DNA of 46,053 nucleotides from Condylostoma magnum (GCA_920105805.1 CAKKTI010000142.1:1-46053); one strand, 5' to 3'. Positions 13,020-27,223 are shown, numbered from the stretch's first letter. Numbers and translations are program-made. The notes: a model not told the origin generated them from the sequence alone.

Positions 13020-13942
13020 TCATTATAAGTAAATTTCAGACCATGTGGAGACTTATTATAAGGAAAATATACAATTTTGTTCTTTTAATTTATATTACTT
13101 GTTTTTGTTAATCATATTCATTTTAAATTTGCAATTGCACCTTTACTAATTAAATTTTATCAAGGTATGTTTCTTTTACAATATAAAAAGTTTCTATTTC
13201 TGGATTTGTGGTTATGTTTCATAATTTAAAAGCAAAGTTGCTGTATATTGAAATATACTATCCATATCATATGCTTTTACTGTAGCTAATTCCAAATAAT
13301 AATGTAAAGATTCCTAGTTTTAACCCTCTAAATTAATTTACGACTCAAACGATGATCTTCTATGTATATTAAATTAATTAGATATATTTTTATGACAATT
13401 AATACTTCTATAAGGAATCGATATCTGCAATTTAATTAGTTTTGTTCTTAAAAATATCCTGGAAAATTCTGAGCATGATATTTACCCTTTACTCCTTCCA
13501 TCAAAAGTTACCACCGAGTTATACGATAATACAATCATTAACTTAACACTTCTAGCAGAAGTCAGTAGACGTCCAATTAATGATATCCTTCTCAAATTTT
13601 TTAGAGTCTCCAAAGCCAGGACAGCAACAAAATGCCATCATTACCTCAGGATGTTAAGTGTAAGAGTTAGTAGCATTGTTACTCACACGGAAGATATCTG
13701 CACCTTAATCTTAAATCCACGATGTAGGCTGGATGTTTGGTTTTTGAATAGCACCAAATCAGCCTTAGGTAGTCTCTTCTGCCAAGGTCATGATTTCAAC
13801 CCCGATAATAAGAGCATTTACTAAAGTACTTTTTTCCAGTATTTCTAATGATAACCAAGCCCTCTTATCCTTACGCTTTGTCAAGATGCACCTAAGCATC
13901 GTTAGCTTTAATCATGATGCGATTGATATCGAATGTGCTCAT
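13020..13942 (-). pseudogene. Decayed P-loop GTPase-like gene
   Basis: Starts at 13942 (MSTFDINRIMIKAND…). The beginning of a Walker A region (GLVIIRNTGK) is in one frame, and its continuation (KSTLVNALIIGVEIMTLAEE) is in another frame one base away at a run of six A. A later segment has the form of a switch or Walker B motif (CCPGFGDSKK, normally DTPGFxDxxG). Near 13350 the coding look moves to yet another frame (ELATVKAYDMDSIF…) and runs to a TGA at 13020. The usual GNTGxGKST loop is shortened, and the Gly before Asn is Arg. This fits a decayed member of the ciliate AIG/septin-like P-loop family. Alternatives are a sequencing error at the A run or a programmed frameshift, but several separate defects favour decay. 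An Alba-domain reading was considered and set aside. Confidence 0.55.
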
Positions 13943-14460
13943 TTATTTTTATAGATTAATGTTAGTTATAAATACCTATAAAAATTGTAAATACTTACAA
14001 TTAGATTAGCAAATGCATCAAATTAAGTGTTATATAATAGTTATTGCACCTATAATACCTATATAACTAATATGATCAGATTAAAAACTAATCATAAATA
14101 TATTAATTAATTTTTTCATATCTCAAATTAGGCTTTACATTAATATGTGAAATGTTTAATGCTATAATTTATCAATTCTAACTCAAAGTTAGTTTAAAAG
14201 TCTATATAATTTTAGGAGATATAAGTTCATTTTTTATATGATATAGCTGCCGGGTTGATTGAGAGCTTATAAATGACGGAAATTATGAAATATGCTAAAA
14301 AAGCACTGCTAACCTATTTACCATGGTAACATCATAGGAAGAATATCCGAATGTTTCAACTCTAATAAGTAATGTTAGATTTAATTGAACTGTATAATTT
14401 ACTTTTTACCTTCTAGTAAGAATCTTTAGGATGCTATTGGATTAAGCAGATACTATAAAA
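13943..14460. other. Divergent intergenic region
   Basis: About 520 bp between the start of the decayed P-loop gene and the start of the kinase gene. One plus frame from an ATG near 14273 runs about 100 codons into the kinase in another frame, but it has no recognisable motif, and such runs are expected by chance when only TGA stops. It probably holds both promoters. Nothing specific is seen. Confidence 0.5.
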
Positions 14461-15987
<1,527 letters not shown>

Positions 15988-15988
15988 A

Positions 15989-17047
15989 ATGGAGGAATTT
16001 ACTTTATGTAGTATCTGCAATGAATAATACGATGGGTAATACAGAGTACCTTTAATGCTGATTTGTGGCCATACTTTTTGTAAGTTATGCCTGGTTTAAA
16101 TATTTGATAGAAATTAAGAACTTGTTTGTCCATTCGATAGAGAAAAAGATAATAGAGAAATCGATTCAATTGCAAAAAATATCTCATTTTTACAAATAGT
16201 TGAAAAAATCTAAAATGAAGAAAGGAAAAAGGTTGGTAATGCTTTAGCATTTAAACAATAAAATTTAGAAAACACTGAAAATATTAAATAGTAATTGGAT
16301 TTATTACATGATTAATTTGATAATTACAAGTAGTAAACCTAGCAGAAGCTCGCACAAAATTTTGAAGCAATACTAAATTTTATCACAGAAAAACAACATG
16401 AAATAACATAAAACATTAATTCTACACATTCTGCAATACAATAAAAAATTGAAGAAGCATAGTAGTATACAATTAAGTATGAAAAAAGGACAAAGAAAGA
16501 CATAGAATAACTAGAAAAGATTTAAAGTGAATAGGGAGACCAGGCTTAAATTCCAAACTCAGTAAAACTTGATGTCATAGACCCAAGTATTCTAGTACAC
16601 ATAGATCGCAATATCAAAAACCTTCCTATCAAATTTCTTTTTAACCCGATTGAGATACAAAACAGCATAAGTAGGCATATCAAATTCTTAGATGAGACGA
16701 ACTCTAGGCAATCTCCATATAAATCTACGTTTATTCGCCATGTAAGAGTTAATAATGGAGATAGGTTTATATCAGGAGCAAGTTTTGTTAAAACATGGAG
16801 ATTGAAAAACACTGGGGATTAAGCATGGCCTAATGACTGTTGATGTATATTTACCCATGGACAATTTGGAGGTGAGCCAGTAATAGTAGATTCAGCTTGG
16901 CCAGATGAAATTATTGATATTTCTGTTGTATGCATAGCACCTAATAACCATGGAACTTATTAGACTAATTGGAGGATGGTAGATCCCCAAGGAATAGTTT
17001 TTGGACCCATTTTAAACTGTGAAATTCAAGTTGTAAGGATTAATTAA
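15989..17047 (+). CDS. RING finger, coiled coil and NBR1-type FW domain protein
   Basis: Residues 1-50 form a RING-type zinc finger (CSIC…CGHTFCKLC…CPFD), suggesting E3 ubiquitin ligase activity. A Gln-rich coiled coil spans about 80-190. The C-terminal 110 residues form an NBR1-type FW (four-tryptophan) domain: TWRLKNTGDQAWP, then APNNHGTYQTNWRM and FGPILNCEIQV. FW domains in NBR1 act in selective autophagy, so a RING plus FW protein suggests cargo tagging and recognition, which is inference. The TGA at 16841 falls inside the FW domain and must be sense (DC-W-C). The domain ends just before TAA at 17045. Reading on to the next TGA (17147) adds about 34 residues that do not look coding and would overlap the convergent SPIN90-like gene, so TAA is preferred. 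Confidence 0.85.
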
Positions 17048-17131
17048 TTTATTTTATCAATTCAGAGAGTTATAAATATTCGCCCTTTGACCATAGGATT
17101 TTCTAACTTATAACTTCTTGTAGTTTTGCAG

Positions 17132-18535
17132 TCAATTATTTTATGTTGAATGTTATACTTAAATGCCTAGTTTAGTTTACCGATATTGGTTTTACTGTTT
17201 GATAGTCTTTAATGTATTATCATTAAGACTATTTACATTTGGTTTTATAGTATGATATAGACTTACTATTTATTGTCTATTCAAAATTTATTCGTTACTT
17301 AGGGAATTGAATTTAAAACTTTACCTGTTTTACTGATTTTTTAAGTTTTGGCATATTTATGATTGATTATTATCAATAGATTATTTTCCCCTCATATTTT
17401 GTTTATATGCTAGTCTTTTATTTAAATATAAATCATAATTATGTCTTCCCTTACTTGTAAGCTTCAAAGATTCACTCTTTTATATTTTTAAGGGATTATC
17501 TTTATTATAAATATTAGTCCTATCATTGTATTTTTACAAAGAGCAATCTTATTTCTTTAAGAGATGAAAATATGTTTTTTAGTTTGATATACTCCTCTAA
17601 ATTTGCTTTTAATTACCTCTCAAAATTTAAGGTGCAACTAATGAATACCTAGCTTTCATTTTATTTATAAACTAGCTAATTATTTTGTCGAATACTAATT
17701 TAATTAACTAAAGATATTGAATAATCTCTTGTGTTATATTTTGAATATCTTGATGGCAATTGAAACTCTCAAGTAAATGCTATAAATCATCATATCTATA
17801 TCTAAGCTCAGCAAGTTTATTATTAAAAGCCATTAACCTAATAACATATAAGTAAGGCCTAAGTTATTACGAATTTTCCTTTGCTTCCATTTATTCAATT
17901 AGAATATCTATCATTACTTTTAAATCGTTTGTATAAAAGAAAGAATTACGAGTATCTCTATTCTTAAAAATTTTGCATATAAATCTAAGGATAACTTTAG
18001 TTCTAATTTATCTGTTCAATAATTAAAGCATAATTTCAGATAGTCATTAACTATTTTAGTTTTATTTTATGTAGTATACAGTACTTAAAAAGTTATCATC
18101 ACTAGAAATAGAAATTATTATTATTTACAGCGTCATACTTTACAATACATCATCTTTTTATATAACATTGAACAGCTAAATATACTTCTGCACTATTTGA
18201 TCTTTATAACTATTTTCGAAATTTCTGTAGGTTATAATATTTCCTATTAGTAAAATTATTGGTTCAATCTATTCTTGGAATTGTTAATTAAGAAATCATT
18301 CAATGATTTAACTATAATTTAGTTGATCTAGAGTATTTTTATCCTCAACTATTTAAAAAATTCTATTAAAAAATCTAGTTACTATAATAATTGGTTAAAT
18401 ATTATCAGGATAAATCTTAACATTCTACATAAATTAGTGAAACAGATCAATAAGCTCATACTCCGCTTCCTTTCTTCCCTCTTATAAACTTTCTAGAACT
18501 TAAGTCATCCTACTGATATCTACAAGAGTAGCCAT
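17132..18535 (-). CDS. SPIN90/Ldb17-like actin regulator
   Basis: About 467 residues from the ATG at 18535 (MATLVDISRMTQ). An upstream in-frame ATG at 18565 would overlap the neighbouring zinc-finger gene. The signature is FKNRDTRNSFFYTNDLKVMI followed by DILIEQ and LRPYLYVIRLM. This matches the conserved helical core of SPIN90/NCKIPSD and fungal Ldb17, which bind Arp2/3 complex and nucleate linear actin filaments at endocytic sites. A low-complexity, basic, Gln/Asn-rich tail follows. Two in-frame TGA are read as Trp (IIE-W-FLNQ and NSQ-W-LSE). The gene is last in a same-strand run beginning with the DP factor at 27223. Family assignment rests on motif recognition. Confidence 0.78.
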
Positions 18536-18551
18536 ATATTACAATTACTAT

Positions 18552-19745
18552 TTAATTTTGCTCATCTTGATTTGTATTTCTGTGATAAATTCCAGGGGAT
18601 AATGGCTCTTATTAAGGGGGAGGTGAAGAGTTTCTTAATTAAATTTCTTCTTCCTCTTCCTCATTTTGCTGTCTATTACTACGAACAGGTGAAAATTACA
18701 TATTATAAGGAGGGCTTATTGATCTTGGGTATTATTAAGACTAGCAGTTTTAAATATGCACTTGATAAACTCCTAAAAATATGTATTACCCACAACTTTC
18801 ACATTGAAATTCTTCACCTGAGCATTGATGCTAATAAAACTCAATATTAGGGAAATATTGGCTACACACATTGCATTCATGCCAGTATTAGCATTACTCA
18901 AAATGAGCTTAAAGATTTCAATTAGGTATAGAATCCCCACATTAGCATCAAAGAAGGCCTTGACATTCTGCGTAATGATTCTATATTGCATTGTCGTTGA
19001 TTTATTCATTACTAAGTAAATATTACCAATATAAGCACTGAATTGTATTCATTTTTAATAGCTTTAAATAGAACATGTAATAATTAAACTACCAATAACA
19101 TTCACTAACGTTGTTTTCTTTAAGGAGAGTGCTGCCATCATCAGTGAATTTAAATAGACGCTTTACTGTTTCTTCTTTTAACTTTTTGAGTGATTTATTC
19201 TAATTTCTTTCGCTTAAAAGCTTGTCAACATATTCACCTATAGTTTACTTATACTCACTAAGTCTTTAGGGCTTGGTAATTTTATCTTCTTTTTAAAGCT
19301 CCATTGGCCTTATATAATTTGGATGGTTTATGTTTATATTCTAATTTAGTAACTTGTTCTTATTCTTCCAAAATTACTTTATTTCCTTATCAGTTAAATG
19401 CCTAACAACTGCTTATCTTTATTATATAACTCTTTCAGGTATGATCCTTTTAGGCTAGAATTAATTAATCTACGGTTATGTTTTAGCTAATTTCTTTTTT
19501 CTACTTGCTGGAAGCCACTCAAATTCACTATTATACATTGCTTGTTTGTACTCTTTATCCTTAATTCTTTTCAGCTATTTTTCCTTCTCTCTTTCTAATT
19601 TTTATTATTATTTGTATTAACGCTTATTAACCTCTTATCAGTCATACACCTCCTTTTTGAACTCTTACTCTATCTATTTCTACTTTTTGATATCTTTAAT
19701 CTTTTATTATAAATTTGTTTTCTGAGATCTTCTGTTTTTAGGCAT
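18552..19745 (-). CDS. TRAF-like zinc-finger protein with charged coiled coil
   Basis: 397 residues. The N-terminal two thirds are Lys/Gln/Glu-rich and predicted helical, with a basic start MPKNRRSQKTN. At about 285-365 come three Cys/His fingers in series: CQCGDSIPNWNLQAHFEQC, CNVCSQYFPNIEFYQHQC and CESCGQYIFLGVYQVHIQNC. This C-x2-C…H-x3-4-C pattern is that of TRAF-type zinc fingers. Two TGA codons in or next to the first finger (LL-W-CQC and PN-W-NLQ) must be Trp, and a third lies near residue 36. The ATG at 19745 is only 8 bp after the stop of the giant surface-protein gene. The likely stop is TAA at 18552; otherwise the frame would run about 100 bp into the SPIN90-like gene. Confidence 0.8.
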
Positions 19746-19753
19746 TTTTATTA

Positions 19754-22700
19754 TCAAATTACTAAAGTAACTAAAATATATAAGCTCGTGGTAAGTGAAA
19801 TACTGAAACTTGAAGTTGAGCTGCCTCCCATTCCATATGTAGTAAATTCAATTGAGTAAACTTCTTCCATTAATTAAGGGAAACCTTAGGCTGTATTTTT
19901 TGCAGTTATATAAACCTTATAATTTTTATCCTCCTATAATCCTGTATAACTATACTGCTAAGGAACAGGATCACCTTCTATTTGCTCAGTATGCAAACAA
20001 ACAGTATTTCTACCAGACAATCCATTATATATTTACCATGAAATGGGTTATACTACATCACTATCAACTGCCTCAATTAAACATAAGTAGAAAACTCCTT
20101 AATCGTACAATACTAAATCTACTATTTTCAACTCTCCATTAACAGCAGAACCTAATCTAGGATAAAATTTAAACATTGGCAAATTAGTATAAAGTTCCTA
20201 TCCAATTATCTCTTCATCTACGTATTCAGGATAACTAGCTTTTAGTGTTAATCTATTTTAGTTTAGATCTTCAACATAATCCATAGGGGTCTTATCCGAA
20301 GAGTCCTTTTAATCTTATAGAATCATTACTTCAAAGGTCATTTATAAAGACCTAGGAATTCCTGAGCTAGTAATATACCCTCCGCTTGTAGTTCCAGGTA
20401 AAACATTAGGAGGGGAGCCAAGTTTACCTGAGAAATCAGTTCTAATTTCTACACGAGATTGATCAATTCCTATAATATTAGCAATTACTAGAGTTAAGTT
20501 ATCACCAAAAGACTCATTAACTGAGTCTAGATTGAATTTAAGGGAAAAAACTGCAGGCAGAGATAATTAACTAGTAGTCACTGGAAGTACAATTTGCTAA
20601 AGTGCTTGATTTCCTCCTAAGTCAACTGCTAAAAAGTGAAATTCGTATTAAGTTTATCCTAGTAGGCCTTATAAGGCTATATCATAACTTAATCTATTTG
20701 AGGATATACTAGTATATTCATATATGAATCCAAAAATCGGTTCATCTTGTACTTCTGTATTTTGTAATTCCTAGTTAATAAATTCCTCTATAGTAGGAGA
20801 CGGAGTACCATACCGACTTAACATAAAATAAATTTTACTTGCCTCATTCATCACGATATTAATAGTAGCCTCTGTTTTTGCTAATTTAGTTACTTTATAA
20901 TCAATCACATCAGGGGGAGTAGAATCTTTAGCTCCAACACTAAAGGGTTTCGTTACTTCAATAAAATTATAACTAGAAGAGTCAGGACCATCTTTATAAA
21001 ATACAAGGTTTCCATCAATTCCTATATTATCCTCTGAAATTCGCAAAATAAACGTTTTTTCATAATCTCCATCCCAGAATTAAATCTAATCTAAATCCAC
21101 AGTAGCTCCAGTCGGTACATTTCCAATTCTTCCTATAGTAATAAGCATGTAATTTTCTACAGGATGGCTCAATGTAATTTTTAACGGAAAAGATTCCCCG
21201 CCTTGAGGGATTATTCCAATATCTGCTATTGCAATAGTTTCATCCTTTTTATCATACAAAGTAAATTGTGATCTTCTAATAGGCGCAAAATAAGAGTATT
21301 CCCATGAATCTACTTCTAACAAAAACTGTATTGAGTAGTTTCCTAGAGTAGCATCGATATCACAAGCCACTCTAAACTCAGTATATGCTGATCCTTATTA
21401 AAATGGTATGATAGTTGGAACTATTCTGCATCCTTCTTCTATTATAGGAGTTATGAGGAAATCCTAAGGAACTGCTTTAGCAGTTTCAATTCTAATTTCA
21501 AATGTCATTGTCCCTACGTTCATTTCCCAGGTTAAATCCTCATTTACTATCAAAACTTCCCCTTCAGTTTTATATGTAAAGGAATCTACTCTATTAAGAT
21601 TAGAATAAGTTTTAGAAGAAACTGATTTAGTGGAATCTTTAAAGAAACCGACGTCTATATACTAAGCTTGTCCTTCGAGATAAGGGTTCTCTATATTATT
21701 CAGCCAGAGATTGAAAATACTAGTTGCTGATGGGTTTTCTACAAAAGAGTTGACATAAACCAGCCCACTTTTATGTATAGTTTCATCGTTAACTCCCTTA
21801 GTAAAACTAGAATCCACCTTAAACTCATCTTCTACGTAATCTAGATTATACTGACTTGGGAAATTAATAATAATCATGTCTTCCAAGCTAGGATTGAGTG
21901 TAATTCCACTAAAAACCTCGAAATATACATTAACTCCAGTTCTTGAAGTTCTAGTAGATGTAGTTGTGCCTATATTGTAGTACATATAGAACGGATAAGA
22001 CCCAAAACTGTAATCTGAGTTTACATACTCCTTATAATCTAAAATCTCAGTTCCACATTATGTATAAATAGTAAAAGTGAGTGTAGATGGACTCTAGTTA
22101 GGATTAAAAATAGGCACCATAGTAATAGTAAACCCTTTATCTTACTCAGCTTCCCATGGCAAAGTATTATACAATCTTACACTTCTTTCCTCCACATCAC
22201 AATCTAGCACATTCTTCTTAGCATTAGAAAGCTCACTAGAAAAACACAATATCCTATTTTACAGCTTTCTAGGATACAACTCTGGAAAATCGACATAAAT
22301 AGAGCAATTTGAGTCGAAGTCAGTAACTGGATACATAGTAAAGCTGTACTCAGAGCTCTACCCTCCATTTTAAACACTTAGCAGCATATCACTCACAATG
22401 AAATCATTAGGAATTCCAACCGTGGTAACCGTTCTATTGCTATTGTCTTACGGACTTTCATCAATGATTACTTACGAGTAGGTCACTTCTATAGTAACTA
22501 CTCCTGAAGTGACTCCAGGCTCAAAATTCCTTACACCATGAATCACTAGGTTAATAGGCTCAGCCACGGAACTATACAGATGCTCTGAATCAGTGATAAC
22601 AATTACACTATTAGATCCATAAGCAATGCACGAACTAATAGTACTAAAGCTTCCAGATGCCGAACATTTAGTGAATGTTAAATCAGGAAACTCAGTTATA

Positions 22701-25700
22701 GGAAAAGTAACTTTGATTCTAGTAAAAGGAGGGTAGGTTCTGGAGGGACTGAAGGAAATGGTATAATCTGCTATAGAAAGTCCATTTGAAGGATTAGCTG
22801 AGAAGCTGTGGTGTGTTAGTTAGCTGATTTCTTCCTTGGCTGTTATAAGAAATCCAGTCAGGTCGTATATAGAGTCTATGGTTAAATCATCAGGGTAGTA
22901 AGAAACTATGGCCAGGTCACCAGTAAGACCTTCGTCCGTGGGATTCAGCACATGTCTTACTTCTACTTATATTTCCACCCCTCCTGTATAGGCCGCGAAG
23001 TTTTCAATTACTACACTATTTACTTAAATAGAACAGGTTATGGGGGTTGAGTTGTCTATTTAAGTAAGACCTGTTATTATAACACATTCAACTGCAGGAG
23101 TTGTATTTAGCACATATTCACGTCTAGAGAAAGAAAGAATTATATAGCCATTTTCAGGAACATCAGTGCTTAGGGTGAAAATCCAGGTATATGTAGTGTT
23201 TATGTTACTGGCTTATAGATTATCAGCAAAAACTGAGACTGGGTCAATTTGGTTGTTTAGTATTAAGTCTTTGTCTTAATATGTAAAGTATTCGATTTCT
23301 TTGTCCTCTGATATACCAATTACATCAAATTATCTGGTTTATACTTGTTTGGGAGGATTTGTTAGCTGTCTTACTATAATTGTATACTCTATATGATCCT
23401 CCATTACTATTGCAGTATTGAATATAACAATTCATCCTGCATCAGGATAGGTATAACACTCTTGTAGGTAGAAATAATTGATGTAGCATATTATACTGGA
23501 GTGTTGTAAGGGAAAGTTATCGTGCATTTTTACTATAAGTTATCCGTTAGGCTGAATTGGAGCTTCAGGCCATAAAATAAATACTAATTCTGTTTATAAT
23601 GCTACTACATTCGGAGAGAAGGTCATTTCATTAATTCCATCACCCTCAGGAAAAGGATTCTTACCATTTTTTCAGGGCAAGTAATAATCCAGATCATTGT
23701 AAAACTCTCTAGGTAATTTTACTTCTACTTAATTCATCAACTAGTACACTCTGCTTCTAATAGAATAAGTGTTAATAGTCACATAGGTGTCAATTTCAGG
23801 TGTATCTGGGTTAGCAATATCTGCAATATGAAGAGTTACTTGAACATTACTAAAAATAGGATTAAAATTGGTAATTCTTACAGTTGTATTATTCCCGACT
23901 CCAATACTAGGTGCAGTTAATAGCTTACATGTAATATTTTCCCCCTCAGCTTGTACCAAATTAGTTATGTTCTTACACGCCACAATATCCTCATCCCCAA
24001 GTCCAGTTCTTAGATCCACGGCCCATAACTCTTATAAATTAGTATTCATAGTAGGAAAAATAACATCAACAGTACCCCAGGAGTCCTTAGCTAGATGAGG
24101 CACTGTACCTTTAGCAACATCAATCTACGGTGTGAATACGACTCTATACAATGTTTTTTAATTAACATCATCACTTATTGGATCAACTGAGGCTGCCATG
24201 GTTGCTGGGCCTACATAAAGCTCGTATAGAAATGCGTTTACATCTCCAACACCATCGTTTAGGATAACTTCTATGTAATAGTATCCTGGAAGACTAGGCA
24301 TCAGAATACCTCCTCCTAGATCACTCTCTAGCCTTAATCTATTATCATCTATTGTAGGCATTGTCCACGCTGTTCCTGTAGTGGTCACAGTCAGCTATCT
24401 AGTAACACCGTTATAAGCAGAGGGGACCAGTACCTCAGGGTATTGATTAAAAGCGAGGAAGTAGCTATTGGGCAAGGTGTTAAATACAAACTCAGAGTTA
24501 AAAAATCTAAATTTAAATATTGCCTAAGGAGATGTTAGCACTACTTAAGGCTTAAACATTATAGTAGGAGTTGATTCAGAATTAACTACTGGGACGTTGT
24601 CCCAAGTAATCTCAAATTTGTTAGGAGGTGGTATGTTTCTTACGCTTATATTAATCGCTACAGGAAGTACATCGATTAATTGAGTCATGGCTAGATCATA
24701 GTATGTTTATACAGTAAATGGGCCTTTTACTCCTGCAGTATTAGGATTTACGGCAAATATTTGTAAACTGAAGTTTCCTGCCTTGAAATAATCAAATTTT
24801 ATAATAGTTATCGTATAGGCAACTGGATCAATAGTACACAGAATCTGATCATCCTCAGTAAAGCCTTAATTGCTTAAACCTGATAAAATATAGCATGGGG
24901 AAGTTTGCATTGCAAATACACCGGCTGGCCATTATATTTGGATAGTGCCACCTCTAGGAATATCATTACTTGTAGTTATATATATATTATAGTATTGTTT
25001 GTTTTCCAAAGCCACATATGGCAATGTAGGATCACAAGTTGTACTGGCATCATCAGGACAAATTTGCATTGTTAGTTAATTTACTGCCATGATTGGCCCA
25101 GGCACATTGTATTTGGAATCAAAAACATTATTAAGCTCAAAAGCCATGCTTATATAATCAAGTGTGCCTACAGAGCCTGATACCTTGGGTTAATTAACAT
25201 TAGTAAAAGTTATCTGTATAAAACTGTTCAACGGCACTATTGAATCTACTCCGCTGAAAGTATATAAGTTATTACCATCATTATTGCAAACTAGATTAGG
25301 AAAGAATGTTGAAGAACACGCAGAATTACTCATGTCTAATGAAGCTGGGAAAGTCATATACATACGAGTGTTTACTTCATATTCAACTTTGTTGTACCAT
25401 TCCACAAGGTAATCTCCAGTCATACCGGCAATGCAATTAGAAAGGCAGGTAAGGGTCATATCATCTATGGTTAAAGATTAATCAATGGTACCAATTTCCC
25501 CAAAGAAGTCGTTGTAGTCTAGTATATTGTCTCCTCTCACTGTTTCTAGTTTAAACATTCCACTTCCTCCAAAAAAGCCATGATAAGCATCATTTATAAT
25601 CAGCTCGTGAATTACAGTTTATGAGTTAGACAGCTCCCCAACTGATATTTCAACAATTCTTGGCCCAGATATACTACAACTAAAACTTTGTCCATTTGCA

Positions 25701-25930
25701 TCAGTCGCTTGACATGCAGGGGCTCCTACTATGCCTAAATCATCGGCATATGAACTATCAGGGAAAATGATTCTCAGAATAGTATCTGATGTAGTAGCTG
25801 TAGATAGAGTATAGTAAAACTTAATCCAACCATATGATCCACTATTGTTATATTGCAGCTTGATAGGTGTTTGAGTTCTAGAGAGTATAAGGCCAGCTAG
25901 GCCAGTATAAAGTCAAATCAGAAGTATCAT
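19754..25930 (-). CDS. Giant secreted or surface beta-sandwich protein, unknown family
   Basis: 2058 residues in one frame. The N-terminus (MILLIWLYTGLAGLILS) is a signal peptide in which the Trp is a TGA codon at position 6. The C-terminus ends in Gly/Ser and a short hydrophobic tail (SFSISLTTSLYILVTLVI) directly before TGA, as in a GPI-anchored or single-pass protein. The body is Thr/Asn/Ile-rich and beta-strand-like throughout, with many repeats of a weak ~120-residue pattern (hydrophobic strand, FP or WP, then …C…). Two FN3-like domains lie near residues 1655-1770 and 1880-2020. Further in-frame TGA at 23674 (YYLP-W-KNG) and 23434 (DAG-W-IVI) are Trp. I do not recognise the family. It could be a ciliate surface coat or adhesion protein. 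It lies directly downstream of the DP gene and 8 bp upstream of the zinc-finger gene. Confidence 0.8.
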
Positions 25931-25963
25931 TTTATTTAAAGAATAATTAATTTTACAATTTTA

Positions 25964-27223
25964 CTAGCTATAATACTCTAAAACCTCAGTATGTGGAACT
26001 AATTTCTTAATATATTTGGGGTTAACTTAGTGCAGCTTAAGTTGCATAAGAATATCCATATCACCATAAAGAGTGATAGGCTAATGAAATTTCATATGAA
26101 GATTTGTATCTTTGCTGTTAACTTTAAAAAACACAGAGTTATCTTAAGCATCAGGAGTTCCAACTGCTATAAAGGGTAGGTTAAAGGCAGGTTAAAGTTA
26201 TAATTTAACATTTCTTCCAACTAAAACTTTAACAGCGAGATATTTATCTATTGATTTTCTTAGATTTTGTGTTTTAAACTTCAAAGCTTTCTATTTCTAC
26301 TAAATTTTATCTTTTAAATTGCTTACTTATCCTTAACTCCAATCATATTACCAAGAAATTGTTTTGCTATCTCTTTTCAAAACATCAGCAGCTAATAGCA
26401 CATTTATAGCATCATAAACCCGCCTTCTCACATTTTTTTCTTCTTTAACTTTGTCTAATGATCCATCAGATACCAGTTTCTTTACTAAATAAGCTGCTGT
26501 TCCTTTGCATGAAATCGGCTGATTTTTGAGTAAGAAGTCCTTGATTAGAGATGTCATATACTTAAGCCCAGTTTACTAGTGTTTTATATCCTCTTAGTCA
26601 CTTTCGAGATTTGAATTGATAGAACTGTTTTCCTTAGTACTTGCAGTAGAATAATTGTCAGAAGATAATCGCAAAATAGAGAACTTTGCATTCTCAGATT
26701 TCAAATATTTGCGAGGCTTTATGTTTACCCGTTTGGCTGTTTGTTCTTAATCACTTTAAGAATCGCAGGTAATCTAATCTGTATCTTGGTAGTACTACTC
26801 TCGTATATATTAAAGTACTTCTTTTCTGTTAATTTTTCGACTGAATTGCTATTGCTTTGAGTTAAACCCAAACTTTTTGTAGAGTTTTAGTAGAGATGCG
26901 CATTTTAAAAGAACCAAAGAATTGTCTAACAATGTCTGTTATGGGTCTTTACTGTATTCTATTAACTCTGCCAGTCTACTTGCATATAGTTAAGCATTTA
27001 ATTTCATTTGCCGCCTTAGTTTTATTATAAGTTTAAATGGAGAATTTGATTTATCGACGGATAAGAAATTTGTATAAATTAGTAAAAAGCTAACAACATG
27101 CAACTGATTATATTTCCTTAGCATTCCAATTAAGCTGATCGGTACTTTAGCCTTTTGATACAAAAATTCTATTACTCCTTACAAAAGTCTCCAACCAACA
27201 ACCCTTTAATTCTATAAAACCAT
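25964..27223 (-). CDS. DP-type partner of E2F transcription factors
   Basis: 419 residues from ATG 27223. Residues about 222-292 form the winged-helix DNA-binding domain with the DP signature NVRRRVYDAINVLLAADVLK followed by ISW. A coiled-coil dimerisation segment and the DP C-terminal fold follow (LPFIAVGTPDAQDNSVFFKV … HQPITLYGDMDILMQL). DP proteins dimerise with E2F to control cell-cycle genes. The N-terminal ~200 residues are helical and not recognised. The frame reaches TAG TAA at 25966-25961. If both were Gln it would run straight into the start of the surface-protein gene in the same frame and end only at that gene's signal-peptide TGA, so the tandem TAG TAA is taken as the stop. The divergent VPS4 gene starts 35 bp away. 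Confidence 0.88.

Noticed and set aside
13700-13942. Alba DNA/RNA-binding domain in the minus-strand gene
   Set aside because: The GKST and PGFGDS-like pieces fit a P-loop protein better than Alba.
18572-19019. Short open frames on both strands here
   Set aside because: They are shadows of the zinc-finger gene, whose Cys/His pattern is only seen in the frame continuous with ATG 19745.
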